A stretch of 26,867 nt of DNA. It comes from an uncultured Clostridia bacterium. Its GTDB lineage: Bacteria > Bacillota > Clostridia > TANB77 > CAG-508. The DNA lies in the NCBI GenBank assembly GCA_934183045.1, contig CAKPRW010000011.1, positions 1 through 26,867 on the forward strand, written 5' to 3'. This document shows positions 22,285-26,867 of this stretch, piece by piece. Position 1 is the first letter of the stretch; each line of letters starts with the position of its first letter. Position numbers and translations under genes: made by a program. The notes beneath the pieces were generated by a model that was given only the letters and a program-made list of their open reading frames with translations, was not told the origin of the DNA and did no database searches.

Positions 22285-24246
22285 TTATTTTTCTAATAGT
22301 TTTTCTAACTCTTTTATCTTGTCTCTTAATTCCGCAGCTTTCTCAAATTCCATTTCTGCTGCACATTTTAACATTTCATCTGTTAATTCTGTAATAACCT
22401 TATTGATATCTTCAGTTTTTTCTAACTTATATTCAACTCCTATATCTTCTACTAAAGTTGCTTTTATAGTTTCTCTTACTGATTTTTGTATTGTTTTAGG
22501 AACAATATTATGTTCTTTATTATATTCTTCTTGGATTTTTCTTCTTCTATTAGTTTCAGAAATAGCTTTTTCCATACTATCTGTTAATTCATCTGCATAC
22601 ATTATAACTGTTCCATTAGTGTTTCTTGCAGCACGTCCAATTGTTTGGATCAATGATCTTTCTGAACGTAAAAATCCTTCTTTGTCTGCATCCAAAATTG
22701 CTACTAATGATACTTCTGGTATGTCTAATCCTTCTCTTAAAAGATTTATTCCTACTAGAATATCAAATTCTCCCATACGTAAATTTCTTATAATTTCCAT
22801 TCTTTCTAGTGCCTTTGTATCTGAATGCATATAATTTACTTTAATATCTAAACTTTTTAGGTATTCTGTTAAATCTTCAGCCATTTTTTTAGTCAAAGTT
22901 GTAACTAATACTCTTTCCTTTTTCTCGACACGAATTCTTATTTGTTCCAATAAGTCATCTATTTGATTTGTTACTGGTTTCACTTCTATTTTAGGATCTA
23001 ATAATCCTGTAGGTCTTATTATTTGTTCTACTATATTATCTTTGCTATGTTCTTTTTCATAATCAGCCGGTGTAGCACTAACAAAGATAACTTGATTTAG
23101 TTTTTCCTCAAATTCTGTGAATTTTAATGGTCTGTTATCAAATGCAGATGGTAAACGGAAACCATAATTTACTAATGATTCTTTTCTTGCTCTATCTCCA
23201 TTATACATAGCTCTTACTTGTGGAATTGTAGCATGTGATTCATCTATTAATAGTAGAAAGTCTTTTGGAAAATAATCAAATAAAGTATATGGAGGGCTTC
23301 CCTCTGGCCTTCCACTTATATGTCTTGAGTAATTTTCAATTCCTGAACAAAATCCTGTTTCTTTCATCATTTCTATATCAAAATTTGTTCTTTCTTCTAT
23401 TCTTTGGGCTTCTATTAGTTTATTTTTAGATTTAAAATATTTTACTCTTTCTTCCATTTCCTGTTCTATTGTTACAATAGCTCTATCCATTTTTTCTTTA
23501 GTTGTAACATAATGAGATGCTGGAGAAATTAAAATATGTTTTCTAACCCCAATAGATTTGCCTGTCAAAGGATTTATTTCAGTTATTTTTTCAATTTCAT
23601 CTCCCCAGAATTCAACTCTTACAGCAGATTCTGATCTGTCTGATGGATAAATTTCTACAATGTCACCTTTAGCTCTAAATGTCCCTCTTTGGAAGTCAAT
23701 TTCATTTCTTGTATATTGCATCGTTATTAATTTTCTCAACACTTGATCTCTTGATTTTTGCATTCCAGCTCTTAAAGATAACATCATTCCTTGATAGTCA
23801 ACAGGATCTCCTAATCCATAAATACATGATACTGAGGCAACAATAATTACATCTTTTGCCTCAAATAATGATAAGGTTGCTGAATGTCTTAGTTTGTCTA
23901 TTTCATCATTTACAGAAGAATCCTTTTCTATATAAGTATCTGATGATGGAATATAACTTTCTGGTTGATAATAATCATAATAACTTACAAAATATTCTAC
24001 ATTGTTTTCTGGAAAAAATTCTTTAAATTCAGAATATAACTGACCAGCTAATGTTTTATTATGTGCCAAAACTAATGTTGGTTTTTGAACATTTTGTATA
24101 ATATTTGCCATTGTGAAAGTTTTTCCTGAGCCTGTAACTCCAAGCAAAGTTTGGAATTTCTTTCCTTCTTTAATTCCTTTTGATAAATATTCTATTGCAT
24201 GTGGTTGATCTCCTGTTGGTTTATATTCTGAATGTAGTTTAAACAA
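22285..24246 (-). CDS. uvrB: Excinuclease ABC subunit B
   Basis: UvrB is the damage-verifying helicase-like subunit of nucleotide excision repair; it is loaded by UvrA and recruits UvrC. The 653-residue protein is full length. Walker A is GVTGSGKT (36-43), and the beta-hairpin that clamps DNA contains YYDYYQPESYIP (89-100). DESHA is the Walker B motif, and NLLREGLDIPEVSLVAILDADKEG and QTIGRAARN are later helicase motifs. The UVR domain that contacts UvrC closes the protein (EMEFEKAAELRDKIKELE). The start codon is TTG (24246) with AAGGAGG 7 bases upstream. It follows mnmA by 42 bases on the same strand, probably in the same transcript; uvrA is not in the window. Confidence 0.98.
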   Translation of the reverse strand: MFKLHSEYKPTGDQPHAIEYLSKGIKEGKKFQTLLGVTGSGKTFTMANIIQNVQKPTLVLAHNKTLAGQLYSEFKEFFPENNVEYFVSYYDYYQPESYIPSSDTYIEKDSSVNDEIDKLRHSATLSLFEAKDVIIVASVSCIYGLGDPVDYQGMMLSLRAGMQKSRDQVLRKLITMQYTRNEIDFQRGTFRAKGDIVEIYPSDRSESAVRVEFWGDEIEKITEINPLTGKSIGVRKHILISPASHYVTTKEKMDRAIVTIEQEMEERVKYFKSKNKLIEAQRIEERTNFDIEMMKETGFCSGIENYSRHISGRPEGSPPYTLFDYFPKDFLLLIDESHATIPQVRAMYNGDRARKESLVNYGFRLPSAFDNRPLKFTEFEEKLNQVIFVSATPADYEKEHSKDNIVEQIIRPTGLLDPKIEVKPVTNQIDDLLEQIRIRVEKKERVLVTTLTKKMAEDLTEYLKSLDIKVNYMHSDTKALERMEIIRNLRMGEFDILVGINLLREGLDIPEVSLVAILDADKEGFLRSERSLIQTIGRAARNTNGTVIMYADELTDSMEKAISETNRRRKIQEEYNKEHNIVPKTIQKSVRETIKATLVEDIGVEYKLEKTEDINKVITELTDEMLKCAAEMEFEKAAELRDKIKELEKLLEK

Positions 24247-24288
24247 TTTTCTCCCTCCTTCTAATAATATTATATCATGTAAGTCTAT

Positions 24289-25347
<1,059 letters not shown>

Positions 25348-25394
25348 TATATTCTCCATCTTTCTATATCTAATACTAATTGCTACTATCCCTA

Positions 25395-25826
25395 TTATTT
25401 TTTATTTAATATATCTTCAATTGTGTGCCAAGCAAGTAAAGCACATTTTACTCTTGCTGGCATATTTGCAACATTTCTAAAAGCTATTGCTTCTTCAAGT
25501 TTCTCTAATTCTTCATCATTTTTTGTTTCTCTTTTTATCATATTTATAAAAGTATTTATAATTTCCTTTGCTTCTTCAACTGTTTTTCCTTTAAGAACAT
25601 CTATCATAATAGATGTTGATGCCTGTGATATTGCACATCCATGTCCAGAAAAAGCCATGTCTTCAATTATATCTCCATTTAGTTTTAATTCTAAAGTTAT
25701 CTCATCACCACAATTAGGGTTATGTCCTATTTCACAATAATCAGCATTTTCTAACTTCTTTTTATTATATGAGTTCATACTATGTTCCATTATTAATTCA
25801 TTATAAACGTTGCTTAAATCTTCCAT
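25395..25826 (-). CDS. sufU: SufU-type Fe-S cluster assembly / sulfur acceptor protein
   Basis: SufU accepts sulfur from SufS, to which it is a zinc-dependent partner in Firmicutes, and passes it on for iron-sulfur cluster building. The 143-residue product (144 if the adjacent ATG at 25829 is used) has the ligands in NPNCGD (Cys39, Asp41), GHGCAISQAS (Cys64) and ARVKCALLAWHT (Cys128). The Asp after the first Cys is typical. The insertion between the second and third Cys is the longer SufU-type one rather than IscU. AAGGAG lies 6 bases from the second ATG and 3 from the first. It follows the acyltransferase gene within 10 bases, so it is co-transcribed and probably coupled. Confidence 0.94.
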   Translation of the reverse strand: MEDLSNVYNELIMEHSMNSYNKKKLENADYCEIGHNPNCGDEITLELKLNGDIIEDMAFSGHGCAISQASTSIMIDVLKGKTVEEAKEIINTFINMIKRETKNDEELEKLEEAIAFRNVANMPARVKCALLAWHTIEDILNKK

Positions 25827-25836
25827 CATTTTCTCC

Positions 25837-26706
25837 TTATTTCAAAATACCTATACCAATTTTTATTATTTTTCCATCCATTAATAATTTCTTTATTTTC
25901 TTTTGTAATGATGTATCTTCTTGCAAAGTACTATAATCATTACATTCTCTAATATTATATACAAAATTCAAAATATCATCTATACATTCTTTGCCTTCTA
26001 TTACATTAAACATTTTATAAAATTTTGTTATATTTGAGTTTCCTTCTAATAATTCTTGAATTTGTTTGCTTAATAACCAGCTCTCACAAAAGTATTCATA
26101 ATTTTCAATTTTGAAATATTTTTTTATTAAATACTTCGATTCCTTTAACGATTGTATTACTATTTCACTGCTTAGTTTTTCACCTTTAGGAATATGTATT
26201 TTTATGCATTCTTTATTTTCATATGTTATAGGATTTTTTGTTTCAATTTCGTATTGTAATCTTCCTACTTCAATTAATCTTATATTTATAAAATATGCTC
26301 CCCATAACATTTGAGATATTCGTATCCCATCATATTTTCTTTCATAAACATCCTTTGTAAGTGTTTCTTTTACTCGTATTTTATGAATTTTGCATTGTTT
26401 TTCATCAAAGTCATATTTTTTCATATTGGCATAATGGATTTTGTAGCCACTAAGCAATAAAATGTTAGTAATATAAGGATCACAATTTTTTCCAAATAAG
26501 TCCTCAATATTTTTAATTTTCCATAAATCTTTAACTTTGTTTTCATTATCTTTGTATAAAATTGAATATATATCTTTTGCTTTTTTGTCAATTTCTTTAT
26601 TATTGTTTAAAAATTTTATTGCATCATAGCATTTATTTAAATAATCTTCATCTTTTATATTATAAAATTTTAAGGCCTCTTTAATTTCGCCTTTACTTAT
26701 ATTCAT
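25837..26706 (-). CDS. Acyltransferase-domain protein, NAT_N/GNAT_C-like
   Basis: The 289-residue protein has a helical N-terminal half and a C-terminal half with GRLQYEI (148-154), then KIHIPKGEKLSSE, and YEYFCESWLLSKQIQELLEGNSNI with FYKMFNV. The order 'GRLQ[FY]E ... hIP.g..L ... C.SWLL...l..ll...SNI..F...F' is that of the family annotated as acyltransferase domain-containing proteins (NAT_N plus GNAT_C). The acyl donor and target are unknown. There is no signal peptide. AGGAG lies 6 bases before the ATG and just after the sufS stop codon, only 13 bases away; sufU follows within 10 bases. The gene is therefore inside the Suf operon, which is not a standard place for it. The family call is by motif memory only. 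Confidence 0.7.
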   Translation of the reverse strand: MNISKGEIKEALKFYNIKDEDYLNKCYDAIKFLNNNKEIDKKAKDIYSILYKDNENKVKDLWKIKNIEDLFGKNCDPYITNILLLSGYKIHYANMKKYDFDEKQCKIHKIRVKETLTKDVYERKYDGIRISQMLWGAYFINIRLIEVGRLQYEIETKNPITYENKECIKIHIPKGEKLSSEIVIQSLKESKYLIKKYFKIENYEYFCESWLLSKQIQELLEGNSNITKFYKMFNVIEGKECIDDILNFVYNIRECNDYSTLQEDTSLQKKIKKLLMDGKIIKIGIGILK

Positions 26707-26719
26707 TATTTCTCCTAAG

Positions 26720-26867
26720 TTATTTTATATAATTTTTAAACATATTGTAAGCTTTATTAAGTGCCTCTATAAGCTTGTCTACATCTTCTTTAGTGTTATA
26801 AATATAAAAACTTGCTCTGCATGTAGAATCTATTCCTAAAAATCTCATAAGTGGTTGTGCACAATGG
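26720..26867 (-). CDS. sufS: Cysteine desulfurase SufS, C-terminal end (partial)
   Basis: Only the last 48 residues are in the window; the gene continues past the right edge. They read HCAQPLMRFLGIDSTCRASF, then YIYNTKEDVDKLIEAL, matching the end of SufS-type cysteine desulfurases (GHHCAQPLM..LG...T.RASF.iYNT.EE.D.L). The enzyme is a PLP-dependent desulfurase that releases sulfide from cysteine and hands it to SufU. The active-site Cys and the PLP Lys lie upstream, outside the window. It leads the acyltransferase-sufU-mnmA-uvrB run on the minus strand. Confidence 0.93.
   Translation of the reverse strand, partial: HCAQPLMRFLGIDSTCRASFYIYNTKEDVDKLIEALNKAYNMFKNYIK

Overview
The window is AT-rich, low-GC DNA. 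Most genes have strong AGGAGG-type ribosome binding sites and recognisable TTGACA/TATAAT-type promoters. The gene content is that of a Gram-positive Firmicute, most likely a member of the Clostridia: a class 1B PyrD/PyrK dihydroorotate dehydrogenase, a SufS/SufU sulfur pathway, MnmA next to the Suf genes, SecA with a zinc-binding tail, and a Pro/Gly-rich protein resembling a spore coat protein. An uncultured, host-associated lineage is plausible, but the sequence alone does not show it.

Layout, left to right. (1) 1-3,573: secA (minus strand), then a membrane-anchored protein resembling the C-terminal domain of YcgQ/TIGR03943 proteins. (2) 3,600-5,715: an FAD-dependent dehydrogenase of COG2509 type and a small NCxxYAL protein. 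Each has its own promoter and terminator, and their codon use differs from the neighbours. (3) 5,705-8,790: guaA followed by a RelA/SpoT-type alarmone synthetase gene broken by a +1 frameshift. (4) 8,783-12,623 (minus): an AI-2E family membrane protein, a very cysteine-rich CBS-pair protein, a Pro/Gly-rich protein and murD. (5) 12,668-15,410: a 31-codon Asn/Gln/Lys-rich peptide (plus), upp (minus), a DUF5684-like membrane protein (plus), and an apparently leaderless YhcC-like radical SAM gene (plus). (6) 15,486-20,222 (minus): a pyrimidine cluster transcribed pyrC, a P-loop kinase-like gene, pyrF (frameshifted), pyrK, pyrD. A PyrE-like phosphoribosyltransferase lies divergently at 20,392. (7) 21,289-22,180: a serine acetyltransferase (minus) and a 60-residue unknown protein (plus). 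(8) 22,285-26,867 (minus): sufS (3' end only), a NAT_N/GNAT_C-like acyltransferase, sufU, mnmA and uvrB.

Functional links. The pyr genes cover the dihydroorotase, dihydroorotate oxidation, PRPP transfer and decarboxylation steps of UMP synthesis, and upp provides uracil salvage. SufS supplies sulfur to SufU for Fe-S assembly and probably to MnmA for tRNA 2-thiouridine. GuaA makes GMP, the precursor of the guanine nucleotides that RelA/SpoT enzymes consume.

No tRNA, rRNA, CRISPR array, insertion sequence or complete phage module was found. No stretch over 300 bases lacks a gene or a described signal. The points most worth a second look are the broken alarmone synthetase beside guaA, a second +1 break in pyrF, the PRTase with an altered PRPP loop, the acyltransferase inside the Suf operon, and the 16-cysteine CBS protein.
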